NCBI RefSeq assembly: GCF_030929555.1
Contig: NZ_JAVFVT010000035.1
Span: 1 to 64,000 of the forward strand
Reading direction: 5' to 3'
Length of the DNA: 64,000 nucleotides
Source of the DNA: Paenibacillus sp. LHD-117
GTDB lineage: Bacteria; Bacillota; Bacilli; Paenibacillales; Paenibacillaceae
Part shown: piece by piece, positions 28,089 through 37,290 of the stretch
Numbering within the stretch: the first letter of the stretch is position 1
Layout: each line of letters opens with the position of its first letter
The notes under the pieces: model-generated
What the model was told of the DNA's origin: nothing
Databases searched by the model: none
Seen by the model: the letters and a program-made list of their open reading frames with translations, nothing else
Translations under genes and position numbers: made by a program

Positions 28089-28718
28089 TCCGCTCAGCTC
28101 CTTCTAAATTCGTTTACCCAACGACCTATCATTAAGCTCACCTACGACGCCAACAGTGACTATGCAAGCTATCTACGGCGTTATTAACGTCAAAGCACAA
28201 ATGCTGCGCTCTCGGAGCTTCTAAGACGTTATGAACGTCTTAGCCCGCTTTTGCTGCGCTGCCGGAGCTTCTAAGACGTTACGAACGTCTTAGCCCGCTT
28301 TTGCTGCGCTTTCGGAGCTGCTAAGACGTTACGAACGTCTTAGCCCGCTTTTGCTGCGCTCTCGGAGCTGCTAAGACGTTACGAACGTCTTAGCCCGCTT
28401 TTGCTGCGCTGCCGGAGCTTCTAAGACGTTACGAACGTCTTAGCCCGCTTTTGCTGCGCTCTCGGAGCTGCTAAGACGTTACGAACGTACGTCTTCAAAG
28501 CGCCTGGGACGCGCCTCGCCCGCTTCTTCCTTCTCGCGCCAACCTCCGGCTTGTCCGCCATCCTTCGCAGTATGCAGTATATGCTCGCTTCCGGCTCCGT
28601 ATGACAGGGCGTTTATCACAATCGGGGCGCCCGGCTCATATGATGAATTAGTTCGCGCAAACACCCATAGGCCCATGTCTCTATTCGCAATTGCTCCTGG
28701 TTTGGAAGGAGAATCGAA
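28089..28718. other. Gene-free gap holding the 50-bp minisatellite
   Basis: A 630-bp interval without a supported gene. About half is the 50-bp tandem array (28171-28496). The remaining 220 bp before the YheC/YheD-type array presumably carries its promoter, but I could not identify a confident sigma-A or sporulation-sigma sequence. The frame at 28479-28676 on the minus strand has no ribosome site. Confidence 0.5.
28171..28496. repeat. 50-bp minisatellite of perfect palindromes
   Basis: Units begin at 28221, 28271, 28321, 28371, 28421 and 28471, exactly 50 bp apart; a diverged unit precedes them at 28171. Each unit carries the palindrome CTAAGACGTT-N3-AACGTCTTAG followed by CCCGCTTTTGCTGCGCT and GGAGCT. 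The units are almost identical, and the variation is confined to a few positions (GCC, TTC or CTC before GGAGCT). No variable spacers exist, so this is not CRISPR. Confidence 0.9.
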
Positions 28719-30089
28719 ATGCTCAAAACGAAAGTTGCCATACAGGTGACGAGCTCCGGCACGCTGCCGGAGGATACGGTCATGTTAGGCGATGCCTATG
28801 TGAAGCTATGGAAAATCCCGGTCGGGCAGCATGTGCAGTTAAAATTCGGCGCATTCCGCCAATCGCTCAAGATTATCCCCTCGTCCAAGCTGGACGGACT
28901 GCGCATCAGCCCTACACTGGCAGAGAAGATGGGGCTTCCGCCCTCTAACCGCACGCAGCTTCGGTTCTCTTACCGCTCGGGCATCATCTCCGTCGGGCCG
29001 CTGATCGGCGTACTCGTCAGCCGGGATTATCCCGGAACGCCGGATAAACCGTTCGGCGCCATCACCATGTTCTGCAAAGAGCTGGTCGAAGCGTGCAAGG
29101 CGCAAGGGGCGTTCGTTTATTTTTTCACGCCGGATCAGCTGACCGGCAGCGCAAGCTCGATCGAAGGCTGGATTTACGCCGGCGGCTGGCGACAGCAGCC
29201 GATGCCGGCTCCGGATGTTGTGAACAATCGGCTGACCTCGAGGAAGCAGGAAAACAGCCCGGACGTCCAACAATTTTTTGGCGAGTTGAAGCGACTCCAC
29301 GCGACCGCCGTGTTCAACGAGAAATTTCTCGATAAAACAGAAGTGTTCGACGCGCTTCAGAAGGATGCCGAGCTTCACCGCTACTTGCCCGAATCGTATC
29401 TGCTTCGCAATTACGCCACGTTCAAGAAGATGTGCGAGCGGTACGGCCACGTGTTCCTGAAGCCCGCCCGCGGCAGCCTGGGAAAAGGCATCATCCGCGT
29501 ATCCCATCTGGAAGGCGAGAGCTACCAGGCTCTACACGCGACCAGCACGGGCTCCAAGAAAGTGGTTTACCCTACCTTGCCTAAACTATATGCGTCCATC
29601 TCCGCCAAAATGAAAACGGCCCGTTACCAAATCCAGCAAGGCTTGCACTTGATCGAAATCCAGAAGCGCCCCGTCGACTTCCGCGCCCTCGTCCAGAAGA
29701 ACGCCGCCGGCAAGTGGATGATTACGTCCATCGTGGCCCGTACGGCGGGCAGCCAGCAATTCGTGTCCAATCTGGCGCGGGGAGGCTCTCTCAGCACCGT
29801 CAGCGCGGCGGTAGCCAAATGCAACATGAACAACAGCGTCAGCAGGCTCGATTCCGCAAAGCGGCTAAGGCTCGCCGCGCTGCAGGTCGCGCAGGGCATC
29901 GACACCCATATCCCCGCGCACTTCGGCGAGCTAGGCATCGACCTGGCGCTCGATACCGGCGGGAAGGTATGGCTGCTCGAAGTGAACTCGAAGCCGTCCA
30001 AGAACGATAACACCCCTTTGACCGAAGGGAAGATAAGACCTTCCGTAAAGATGATGATCCAATACGCCCGGCATTTGTCGGGATTTTAA
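28719..30089 (+). CDS. YheC/YheD-family ATP-grasp protein 1 (long form)
   Basis: A 456-residue member of the YheC/YheD family, proteins linked to the endospore coat in Bacillus subtilis. About 100 N-terminal residues form an extra small beta domain ending in GPLIGVLVSRDYPG. An ATP-grasp domain follows: nucleotide-loop segment LKPARGSLGKGII, then DFRALVQKN, and the C-terminal metal-binding segment IDLALDTGGKVWLLEVNSKP. ATP-grasp enzymes join a carboxylate to an amine or thiol; no substrate is known here. ATG 28719 follows AAGGAGA. It leads a tandem array of five paralogues. Confidence 0.88.
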   Translation: MLKTKVAIQVTSSGTLPEDTVMLGDAYVKLWKIPVGQHVQLKFGAFRQSLKIIPSSKLDGLRISPTLAEKMGLPPSNRTQLRFSYRSGIISVGPLIGVLVSRDYPGTPDKPFGAITMFCKELVEACKAQGAFVYFFTPDQLTGSASSIEGWIYAGGWRQQPMPAPDVVNNRLTSRKQENSPDVQQFFGELKRLHATAVFNEKFLDKTEVFDALQKDAELHRYLPESYLLRNYATFKKMCERYGHVFLKPARGSLGKGIIRVSHLEGESYQALHATSTGSKKVVYPTLPKLYASISAKMKTARYQIQQGLHLIEIQKRPVDFRALVQKNAAGKWMITSIVARTAGSQQFVSNLARGGSLSTVSAAVAKCNMNNSVSRLDSAKRLRLAALQVAQGIDTHIPAHFGELGIDLALDTGGKVWLLEVNSKPSKNDNTPLTEGKIRPSVKMMIQYARHLSGF

Positions 30090-30102
30090 GGAGGCAGCAG
30101 CC

Positions 30103-31302
30103 ATGCCGCAACGAACGATCGCATTTGGCATTATGGCAGCGGCATTGAAGGGAGCGAGCCAATTCGCGCCTGGCGCCGTACTGCCGCCGGAGCCCCGCTT
30201 GAGCCGCAATCTTAGCGCGGCCGCGGCTTCGCTTGGCATTGACGTGTACGTGTTCTCGCCCGACGGCTTCGACCCCGATACAGGCAAGCTTGCCGGCTGC
30301 AAATTCGAGCAAGGGGGATGGAAGCTCGCTCTTGTTCCGCTCCCGGACGTCGTGTACGATCGAAGTTTCCCCAAGTCGGCGGACAGCCAGAGACGATGCG
30401 CCGCCGCGCTCAGCGGGATGAGCGAGTGGAAACACCATGAACGCATCAATGGCAGGCTCCCTTCCAAGCTTCAGGTATACGATTGTTTGCGCGGGCGTTC
30501 CGCGATCGCCCCCTATTTGCCCCAGACTGCCCATTACCGCACGGTCGCCCAGCTCGAAGAGATTTTGCCGGAGCTTCCGCAAGGTGCCGTCCTGAAGCCG
30601 GCGGCGGGCATGCAAGGCAGAGGGTTTCTTCATATCGAGGCGTCCCCGTGGACGCCGGGCGAGCTGACCGTGTTCGGCAGAACGCGGAACAACGTCCCGT
30701 TCAAGGAAACCTTCCGGAGCTTCGCGGCGCTCGGCGCGTGGCTGCAATCGTTTATGGGCAGCTCGCCGTTTTTAGTTCAGCCGTATCTGCCGCTGCGCAG
30801 CGCCGACGACCGCCCCTACGATATCCGCGTGCTGCTCCAGAAGGACGAACGAGGGACATGGCAGGTGTCCGGATCGGCCGCCCGCCTAGGAAGCCCGGAT
30901 TCCCTGACCTCCAACCTGCACGGCGGAGGCGTCGCGGAGCCTGCGGCAGATACGCTCGCCGCCAACTTCATGCCAACCAAAGCCGAACATCTGCTTAAGA
31001 AAATCCATGCGATAAGCGGGCAAACCGCTTTGCTCCTGGAGGAGAGCTTCGGCCGATTCGGCGAGCTCGCCTTCGACTTCGGCCTCGAGCCCAGCGGCAA
31101 GCTTTGGCTTCTGGAAGTTAACGCCAAGCCGGGACGCGAGTCCTTTCATCTGACCGGCGACCAGAAAGCGGCAAAGCTTTCCATTATCCGGCTCTTGCAA
31201 TACGCCCGTTATTTGACGAATCGCAACGCCCCGACCTTTCCGAAAGCCGGCGAATCCGCATCCGACCGCCTCTCCCGCCCAGAATCGAAACATCGGCCAT
31301 GA
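30103..31302 (+). CDS. YheC/YheD-family ATP-grasp protein 2 (short form)
   Basis: A 399-residue paralogue lacking the N-terminal beta domain of proteins 1 and 3: it starts directly with the pre-ATP-grasp region (FGIMAAALKGASQF). ATP-grasp landmarks are VLKPAAGMQGRGFLHIE, YDIRVLLQKDERGTWQ and the metal-binding segment FDFGLEPSGKLWLLEVNAKPG. The DFRAL motif of the other copies is YDIRV here. It begins 13 bp after gene 1 with GGAGG. The tail of about 25 residues is Ser/Pro/Arg-rich. Confidence 0.87.
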   Translation: MPQRTIAFGIMAAALKGASQFAPGAVLPPEPRLSRNLSAAAASLGIDVYVFSPDGFDPDTGKLAGCKFEQGGWKLALVPLPDVVYDRSFPKSADSQRRCAAALSGMSEWKHHERINGRLPSKLQVYDCLRGRSAIAPYLPQTAHYRTVAQLEEILPELPQGAVLKPAAGMQGRGFLHIEASPWTPGELTVFGRTRNNVPFKETFRSFAALGAWLQSFMGSSPFLVQPYLPLRSADDRPYDIRVLLQKDERGTWQVSGSAARLGSPDSLTSNLHGGGVAEPAADTLAANFMPTKAEHLLKKIHAISGQTALLLEESFGRFGELAFDFGLEPSGKLWLLEVNAKPGRESFHLTGDQKAAKLSIIRLLQYARYLTNRNAPTFPKAGESASDRLSRPESKHRP

Positions 31303-31336
31303 TGCAATGGTCTTGAAAAGTTCAGGAGGTTCATCG

Positions 31337-32710
31337 ATGAGTTTGACAACTTGCAACGTCCACTTCTCCCAGCATTCCGATAAAGTCGTTTACGTCTCCA
31401 GGCCGCTCATAGGGCAGCTCAAGCTATCCGGCAAAAAGTCGATCCTTCTCAAGCTGGGCAATGAGGTCATCGCCGCCGCGATCAAACCGCTGAAGCGGGC
31501 CGGCAACCACTTGTATCTGTCCGCGGGCGTCCGCCAATCGATCCGCATCCCCAAGTCGGGCAACGTCTTCGTGCAAGCGAACGGCGAGAACGAAATCCAG
31601 CTCGGCCCGCTTGTCGGCGTCTTGACGGACTTCATCCACAGTTCGGATAGCAGTCCTTTCGGCTCGCGCTCAAGCTTTATTAAGCAGGTCATCCGCTCGG
31701 GCGACCGCAAGGCGTTTATGTTCGGCTTCACGCCAAGCGACATCAACTGGCAGCAGGAGACGGTCAACGGCTATTTCTTAAACGCCCAGGGCGGCTGGTT
31801 CCGGAGAATCGTACCGCTGCCCGACGTCATCTATAACCGTCTGCCGAACCGCCAGGCGGAAACCTCGGCTTATATCAGCGCCGTGAGGGAGCGCTTCGTG
31901 AAGCGGCAAATTCCGATCTTCAACTGGAGCTTCTTGAACAAGGCCGACGTCTACAAGTTGCTGGACAACGATCCCGAAGCGCTCGCCCATCTGCCGGAAT
32001 CCGTACCAAACCCCTCTTCGGCCAAAATAAAGGAGCTGCTTGAGAAACATAAGTTTCTGTACTACAAACCGACAGGCGGCAGCCTCGGCATCGGCATTTA
32101 CAGGCTGACGTACCATCCCCGCCGAGGTTATTTCGTCCGGTACCGGCGAGGCGCCGAGAATGTGCTCGTCCGCTACAGCAGCTTCCAAACCATGATGCGG
32201 ATGCTGCAGGCCAGGCTCGGAAGCCGCATGAGCCACTACGTCGCCCAGCAAGGCATTCGGCTCATCGAGCTCGAACGATGTCCGATCGACTTCCGCTTCC
32301 ACATGCACAAGAACGGAAACAATCGCTGGATCGCGGCCGGCATCGGCGCCAAGAAAGCGGGTCGGGGAAGCGTCACGACCCATGTGAAGAGCGGAGGATC
32401 CCTCCTGACGCCGGATCAGGCGCTTAGCCGTACCTTCGGGGACGATTCAAGCTTCATTCTTGAGAAGGCCAGGCGGGTCGCCGTCAAGCTGTCCGAAGCG
32501 ATCGAGCGCAACTATCCTCACCGTCTCGGCGAGCTGGGACTCGACATCGGCATCGACAAATCGGGCGAGGTTTGGATGTTCGAAGCCAACGCCAAGCCGG
32601 GCCGCTCCATCTTCAAGCTTCCGGCGCTCCGTTCCGAAGGCAAAGCTTCCGTCTCCTACATCGTCGACCATTGCTTGTATTTGAGCCGCTTCCAGGGGGG
32701 AAAAGGCTAA
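31337..32710 (+). CDS. YheC/YheD-family ATP-grasp protein 3 (long form)
   Basis: A 457-residue paralogue with the N-terminal beta domain, ending in LGPLVGVLTDF as in protein 1. ATP-grasp landmarks are YYKPTGGSLGIGIYRL (note Ile where others have Lys or Arg in the GKG position), DFRFHMHKNGNNRW, and LGELGLDIGIDKSGEVWMFEANAKPG. The start at ATG 31337 follows AGGAGG by eight bases. Its stop codon overlaps the start of gene 4 (TAATG), so the two are translationally coupled. Confidence 0.87.
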   Translation: MSLTTCNVHFSQHSDKVVYVSRPLIGQLKLSGKKSILLKLGNEVIAAAIKPLKRAGNHLYLSAGVRQSIRIPKSGNVFVQANGENEIQLGPLVGVLTDFIHSSDSSPFGSRSSFIKQVIRSGDRKAFMFGFTPSDINWQQETVNGYFLNAQGGWFRRIVPLPDVIYNRLPNRQAETSAYISAVRERFVKRQIPIFNWSFLNKADVYKLLDNDPEALAHLPESVPNPSSAKIKELLEKHKFLYYKPTGGSLGIGIYRLTYHPRRGYFVRYRRGAENVLVRYSSFQTMMRMLQARLGSRMSHYVAQQGIRLIELERCPIDFRFHMHKNGNNRWIAAGIGAKKAGRGSVTTHVKSGGSLLTPDQALSRTFGDDSSFILEKARRVAVKLSEAIERNYPHRLGELGLDIGIDKSGEVWMFEANAKPGRSIFKLPALRSEGKASVSYIVDHCLYLSRFQGGKG

Positions 32711-33870
32711 TGAACATGCATACGCAAGAAGAAAGAGAAACGCAAGTCGCCGCGCGAGGCATGCCGATGCCGGTCCTAGCGATCTTGACGATTGACGAGC
32801 CGAACGGGAATTTCCGAGGCAACCGCAGCAATTTCGCGGATCTAATCCGCACCGGCCAATCGATGGGCTTCGTCGTTTATGTTTTGACCGCCAAACAACT
32901 GTTGCTCCACCGCAAGAAATTGAAAGGATTTATATTCCACAAGGAGAGCGGCCAGTGGCAGAAGGCGCTCCTCCCGTTCCCTGACATTATCTATAACCGC
33001 ATTCCACAGCGCGAGGACGAGATGCAGCCGGCCGTCAGGCAAAAAATTATCGCATGCCGCAATCACGCCAGGCTTACGCTGTTCAACCCATCCTTCTTCA
33101 ACAAATGGCAATTGTTCGAATGGCTGCGCAAATCCAGCCGTACGAGGCCATTCATCCCGACGACCAGACGGCTGGTGAACGTCAGCGGGCTTGGCCGGCT
33201 GATGCGCAAGCATGCGTACCTCTACCTGAAGCCGGAAAGCGGCAAAGCGGGCAAGGGCATTATGACCGTCCGCGTCCATCAAGAGAAAACATTGCCGTAC
33301 CGGCTCAAAATACAGGAAGACAAAAAAAGCTCCACGTACAACTGTTCTTCGCTGCAGAAGCTATGGATCCGCATTCAGAAGCAAAGCGGCGGAGCGGCCT
33401 ATATTGCCCAGCAGGGCATTCCTCTCGCCTCCTTCAAGGAGCGGCGCTTCGACCTTCGGGCGCTCGTCCAGAAGAACCGCCGCGGCATTTGGGAACTTAC
33501 GGGACTCGGAGCCCGGCTTGCCGGGGCATCCAGCATTACGACGCATGTTCCCAGGGGAGGGCGGATCGAGGATCCGGAGAAGCTCCTGATCCATTCATTC
33601 GACGTGGAGCAGGCTCATATGCTGTTACAGAAAGTGAAATCGACGTCCGTCCTCATCGCAAGGCAGATCGAGAGAGCGTCGGGACAGCGGCTCGGCGAGA
33701 TGTCCATGGACCTCGGCATCGACAGCGAAGGAAACCTATGGTTCTTCGAAGCCAATTCCAAGCCGATGAAATTCGACGAGCCCCATATCCGGCAGAAGTC
33801 GCTAGAACGAATCTTTCATTACAGCGCGTATCTAGCGCGCAAAAAATCCAAGCAAGCGGGAGGCGCTTAA
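32710..33870 (+). CDS. YheC/YheD-family ATP-grasp protein 4 (short form)
   Basis: A 386-residue short-form paralogue. Landmarks are VLAILTIDEPNGNFRGNRSNF at the start of the core, LYLKPESGKAGKGIMTV, FDLRALVQKNRRGIWELTG, and MSMDLGIDSEGNLWFFEANSKP. ATG 32710 overlaps the stop of gene 3; the frame upstream is only open by chance within gene 3. It is followed after one base by the GNAT gene. Confidence 0.87.
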   Translation: MNMHTQEERETQVAARGMPMPVLAILTIDEPNGNFRGNRSNFADLIRTGQSMGFVVYVLTAKQLLLHRKKLKGFIFHKESGQWQKALLPFPDIIYNRIPQREDEMQPAVRQKIIACRNHARLTLFNPSFFNKWQLFEWLRKSSRTRPFIPTTRRLVNVSGLGRLMRKHAYLYLKPESGKAGKGIMTVRVHQEKTLPYRLKIQEDKKSSTYNCSSLQKLWIRIQKQSGGAAYIAQQGIPLASFKERRFDLRALVQKNRRGIWELTGLGARLAGASSITTHVPRGGRIEDPEKLLIHSFDVEQAHMLLQKVKSTSVLIARQIERASGQRLGEMSMDLGIDSEGNLWFFEANSKPMKFDEPHIRQKSLERIFHYSAYLARKKSKQAGGA

Positions 33871-33871
33871 C

Positions 33872-34369
33872 ATGGAGCTGCTGCTTCTGACACCGGAAAC
33901 ATGGCGCTCGGAACGGAGGAAGCTGCTCGGTTTCGTCATTCGCAATGGCGAGAAGCGGATCACGACCGCTTCTCTTCAGGCGTTCCGGGATTTGGAAGCC
34001 GCATGGCTGGAATCGGACGGCAGCGGGCACAGCAGAGCGGTCATCGCCGTGACCAAGCAGGGCGGCCGCATGACCGGTCTCGGCTTCGCGGCCGACGGCG
34101 GGGACGGAGGCTGCCTGCTCGTGGTCCATCCCGGAGCGCGAAGGCTAGGTGCGGGAACGGTCATGATGAAGGCCATGATCAACCGTCTCGGGCGGCTCGC
34201 TTGCCACGTCGCGGCCGATAACATCCCCAGCATGGCGCTGTGCTTCCGGCTTGGAATGAAGGCAGTCTCGATCCATAAAGGGCCAACCGGCAAATCGACG
34301 CTCAGGTTCGAAAGGGGAATCCTGCATGACGCAGCCCGTACTGGGCATATTGACACTCTACCTCAATGA
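33872..34369 (+). CDS. GNAT-family N-acetyltransferase within the ATP-grasp array
   Basis: A 165-residue GNAT acetyltransferase. The acetyl-CoA pyrophosphate-binding region is VVHPGARRLGAGTVMMKAMI, followed by the usual beta4-alpha4 segment (HVAADNIPSMALCFRLGMK). It should transfer an acetyl group to an amine; the acceptor is unknown. It starts one base after ATP-grasp gene 4 and overlaps gene 5 by 44 bp. That tight packing argues for a shared pathway with the YheC/YheD-type proteins, perhaps modification of their product (inference). Confidence 0.82.
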   Translation: MELLLLTPETWRSERRKLLGFVIRNGEKRITTASLQAFRDLEAAWLESDGSGHSRAVIAVTKQGGRMTGLGFAADGGDGGCLLVVHPGARRLGAGTVMMKAMINRLGRLACHVAADNIPSMALCFRLGMKAVSIHKGPTGKSTLRFERGILHDAARTGHIDTLPQ

Positions 34370-35549
34370 TGCCGGAACTTTGGAAGAGAGAAGCTATTAT
34401 CAGAGAATGACCGTCGAAGGGCGCAAACTCGGCTTGCACGTGTTCGTGTTTACTCCTCAAGACGTGAACGTCGGCAAAAATCGGATTCATGCGCTGTTCT
34501 ACCATCCGGAAACGGGCCGATGGGTTCGGCGATGGACGTCCTTCCCCCATCTCATCTTCGATCGTTGCCGGATTCAGCATTCGCACCGTTACGACGAGCT
34601 GCTCAAATTCCGTTCCCGTTATAACCATCTTACGTTCCTCAATAGGCCGCTTCGCAACAAGTGGCAGATCCATACGCTGCTCTCGAAGGATGTCCGCTTC
34701 AGCACGTACTTGCCGAAAACGCGTTACATCGGCTCGGTGGACGATATCCGCGAGATGCTGCGCAGCTTTCCCCTGCTGTATTTGAAGCCGATTAACGGCA
34801 CCGGAGGGCGAGGCATCCTTCGGATCGAGAGGCTGCAGGGCGGCATGCTGCACGTACAGGGCCGGGATCAAGACCGCCGGATCGTGCCGCCGCAGCGCAT
34901 GAGCAGCGATAAGCTAAGCGGGTATTTGGCCCATTGGAACCTGAAGGATGTCCGCTATATCGTGCAGCAAGGCATCCAGCTCAAGCTGAAGAACGGCTGC
35001 GTCCACGATTACCGGATGCTCGTTCAGAAGAACGGAGAAGGCAGGTGGCAGGTCACGGGATGCGCGGGCCGCGTCGGGGCTCCGGGAAGCATTACGGCGA
35101 ATCTCCACGGAGGCGGCCGGGCGGCGAAGATGGATCAGCTGCTCGAGCAGTGGATCGGCGACGCCGCGAAGAGGGAAGCGATCAAAGAGGAAGTAGCGGA
35201 GTTCGGCGCTTCGCTGGCCGCTTACCTCGAGCTTTGCTGCGGCGCGCTATGCGAGCTGGCCATCGATCTGGCCATCGACAAGAACGGACGCATCTGGCTC
35301 ATCGAGGTCAATCCGAAACCTGCCAGAGAAGTGTTCATCCGCGCGGGAGAAACGGAAGTGTACCGGCAGGCCATCGTCAAGCCCTTGGAATATGCGTTGT
35401 GGCGATACAAGCAGAAGCAGCACAAAATGTCGGCGGCGGCGAGTGCCAGAACCGATTCGCCGAGACAGGACGACGAACAAACGGCAACGAAAAGAAAAGT
35501 TACCCGCCGGAGCGCAGCCAACCCCAGTCCCAATCCTCAAGCGCCATAG
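34326..35549 (+). CDS. YheC/YheD-family ATP-grasp protein 5 (short form)
   Basis: A 407-residue short-form paralogue beginning MTQPVLGILTLYLND. Landmarks are LYLKPINGTGGRGILRIE, HDYRMLVQKNGEGRWQVTG, and CELAIDLAIDKNGRIWLIEVNPKP. A disordered Ser/Ala/Arg/Lys-rich tail occupies the last about 40 residues. It overlaps the GNAT gene by 44 bp and closes the operon, which ends at a strong terminator. Confidence 0.87.
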   Translation: MTQPVLGILTLYLNDAGTLEERSYYQRMTVEGRKLGLHVFVFTPQDVNVGKNRIHALFYHPETGRWVRRWTSFPHLIFDRCRIQHSHRYDELLKFRSRYNHLTFLNRPLRNKWQIHTLLSKDVRFSTYLPKTRYIGSVDDIREMLRSFPLLYLKPINGTGGRGILRIERLQGGMLHVQGRDQDRRIVPPQRMSSDKLSGYLAHWNLKDVRYIVQQGIQLKLKNGCVHDYRMLVQKNGEGRWQVTGCAGRVGAPGSITANLHGGGRAAKMDQLLEQWIGDAAKREAIKEEVAEFGASLAAYLELCCGALCELAIDLAIDKNGRIWLIEVNPKPAREVFIRAGETEVYRQAIVKPLEYALWRYKQKQHKMSAAASARTDSPRQDDEQTATKRKVTRRSAANPSPNPQAP

Positions 35550-35557
35550 AATTCAAA

Positions 35558-35613
35558 AAAAATCACTTTGTCCCTCCGGTGGCCGCTGCGGCCGGAAGGC
35601 AAAGTGATTTTTA
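35558..35613. terminator. Bidirectional terminator
   Basis: AAAAATCACTTTG and CAAAGTGATTTTT form the outer stem, with a GC-rich inner stem bounded by CCGG. T-runs are present on both sides, so it ends the ATP-grasp operon and also the convergent HAD phosphatase gene. Confidence 0.92.
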
Positions 35614-35632
35614 ATAAGAAGGCGAGCCTAAA

Positions 35633-36316
35633 TTAAACTCGTACCGCCAATAAATCCGGAAAACCGGAAATTCTAATGTCGGCTTCGGCAAGCTCCGCTT
35701 CCTTGCCGTAAACGGCATAGGCGCAGCCGACCGTCGTCAAGCCGTTCCGGCTGCCCGCTTCCACGTCCGAGGATCGATCGCCGACCATCCAAATGTCCTT
35801 GGACGGTTCCAGACCATGATCCTTCAGCAGACGAGCTACAAGATCCACCTTGCTTTGCGTGCCGTATTCTCCCGCGCTATAAAGCCCGTCGAACAGATGC
35901 GTAATCCCTTTGTGCCTTGCAATCTCCTTCACGTACGCTTCAAGGCCGTTGCTGGCGACGAACAGCTTGCTTCCCCCGGCCTTCAACGCCTCCAGCGTCT
36001 CCTTCACTTGCGGATAAAGCTCGCCTTCGCCTGCCTCCAGCCCTTCCAGCTCGTACTGCAGCAGCAGGACATCCGCGCGGGCACGAGCTTCCTCGCTGCT
36101 GTCCGGCATCACTTTCCGCCAAATATCCTCGAGCAGCATGCCGAGGCATGACAGCAGCAGCTCGACCGGCGGCGTCTTTCCCATATAAAGCCCTTCCTCC
36201 CGCAGCGTGCGGAAGACGCGTTGATGAACGCTGACGAGAAGCGTATCCGTCTCGAACAGCGTTCCGTCCATATCGAAGATGACGGCAATCGGTTTGCCCG
36301 GTTTACTCTCCATCAC
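35633..36316 (-). CDS. HAD-superfamily phosphatase (phosphoglycolate-phosphatase-like)
   Basis: A 227-residue HAD hydrolase. Motif I is FDMDGTLFETD (about residues 14-24), motif II VASNG, and motif III-IV MVGDRSSDVEAG, with a helical cap between motifs I and II. Such proteins dephosphorylate small phospho-metabolites, and specificity cannot be told. The start is GTG 36316 (or ATG 36313) behind GGAG. It is divergent from psd, whose 5' region it nearly touches. Confidence 0.87.
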   Translation of the reverse strand: MMESKPGKPIAVIFDMDGTLFETDTLLVSVHQRVFRTLREEGLYMGKTPPVELLLSCLGMLLEDIWRKVMPDSSEEARARADVLLLQYELEGLEAGEGELYPQVKETLEALKAGGSKLFVASNGLEAYVKEIARHKGITHLFDGLYSAGEYGTQSKVDLVARLLKDHGLEPSKDIWMVGDRSSDVEAGSRNGLTTVGCAYAVYGKEAELAEADIRISGFPDLLAVRV

Positions 36317-36497
36317 GTATGCAACACTCCTTTTCTCTTATCAGCCTATCATACTGGATAGGAAGAAGAAGCCGCAAGTCGGCAAAAATCCCGATCAAAG
36401 CCAGCGAGCGGAACTATTGATAAAATGTAAGGATTATGTCACACTGTTTGGTGGACGGGAGGCGCTTGCCTTTCGCGATAGACGGAAAGGACGTGAC

Positions 36498-37289
36498 GTG
36501 ACTGCTATGACCAAGTGGCTGCTAAGGGCCATGACCGAACTCAGCTCGCGCAAGTGGATATCCCGCATAACGGGCACGTTCGCGCAATCGGCTGCCAGCC
36601 GAACCTTCATCCCCCGGTTCGCCAAGCTGTACGGAATCGCCGTGCACGAAGCGGAGAAGGAGCCCCACGAATACCGGACGCTCAACGAGTTCTTCACCCG
36701 CCGGCTCAAGCAAGGCGCCCGCGTCGTACATAACGGCGAACGGAGCCTCGTCAGTCCGGTCGACGCGTTGATTACGGGAGCCGGCGGCATTCGGGCCGGC
36801 ACGATTGTCAATGTGAAAGGTCAAGACTACACCATCGAAGAATTGCTGGGCCGATCTCCTCGCGCGGCTAGTTATATGAACGGTTATTATCTCGTCTTAT
36901 ATTTGAGCCCGACCGATTACCACCGCATCCACTCGCCCATCGCCGGCGACGTCATGGAACGCGATCATCTGCCGGGCAAAGTGTATCCCGTCAATGACTT
37001 CGGACTCACCCATATGACGAGGGTCTTGAGCCGCAACGAACGGCTTGTCACCTACATCAAGCATCTCCGCGGAGAAGTTGCCGTCGTGAAAGTCGGCGCC
37101 ATGAACGTCAGCAGCATCAAGTACGTCGAACCGCTCAGCAACCATCTGGAGAAGGGCGACGAGCTAGCTTACTTCGAGTTCGGCTCGACCGTCGTGCTCG
37201 TCATGGAAGACGGCACCTTCACCCCGGACGCCGAAATTCGGATCGGCGCCAAAGTCCGTATGGGCGAGCGGCTCGGAGACCTGAACTAG
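36498..37289 (+). CDS. psd: Phosphatidylserine decarboxylase proenzyme
   Basis: A 263-residue decarboxylase that converts phosphatidylserine to phosphatidylethanolamine at the membrane. It self-cleaves at the GST motif, here FEFGSTVVLV near residue 220; the serine becomes the pyruvoyl cofactor. DYHRIHSPIAG carries the conserved histidine. The frame is open from 36279, but GTG 36498 lies six bases after AAAGGA and gives the expected size; ATG 36507 is a second choice. It ends one base from the lasso exporter stop codon (convergent). Confidence 0.92.
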   Translation: MTAMTKWLLRAMTELSSRKWISRITGTFAQSAASRTFIPRFAKLYGIAVHEAEKEPHEYRTLNEFFTRRLKQGARVVHNGERSLVSPVDALITGAGGIRAGTIVNVKGQDYTIEELLGRSPRAASYMNGYYLVLYLSPTDYHRIHSPIAGDVMERDHLPGKVYPVNDFGLTHMTRVLSRNERLVTYIKHLRGEVAVVKVGAMNVSSIKYVEPLSNHLEKGDELAYFEFGSTVVLVMEDGTFTPDAEIRIGAKVRMGERLGDLN

Positions 37290-37290
37290 A

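Noticed and set aside
28171-28496. CRISPR array
   Set aside because: Units are identical end to end with no variable spacers, and no cas gene is near.
28719-35549. ATP-grasp array as a graspetide (omega-ester peptide) cluster
   Set aside because: No precursor-like small gene was seen in or near the array, and the proteins match the YheC/YheD spore family in domain layout.
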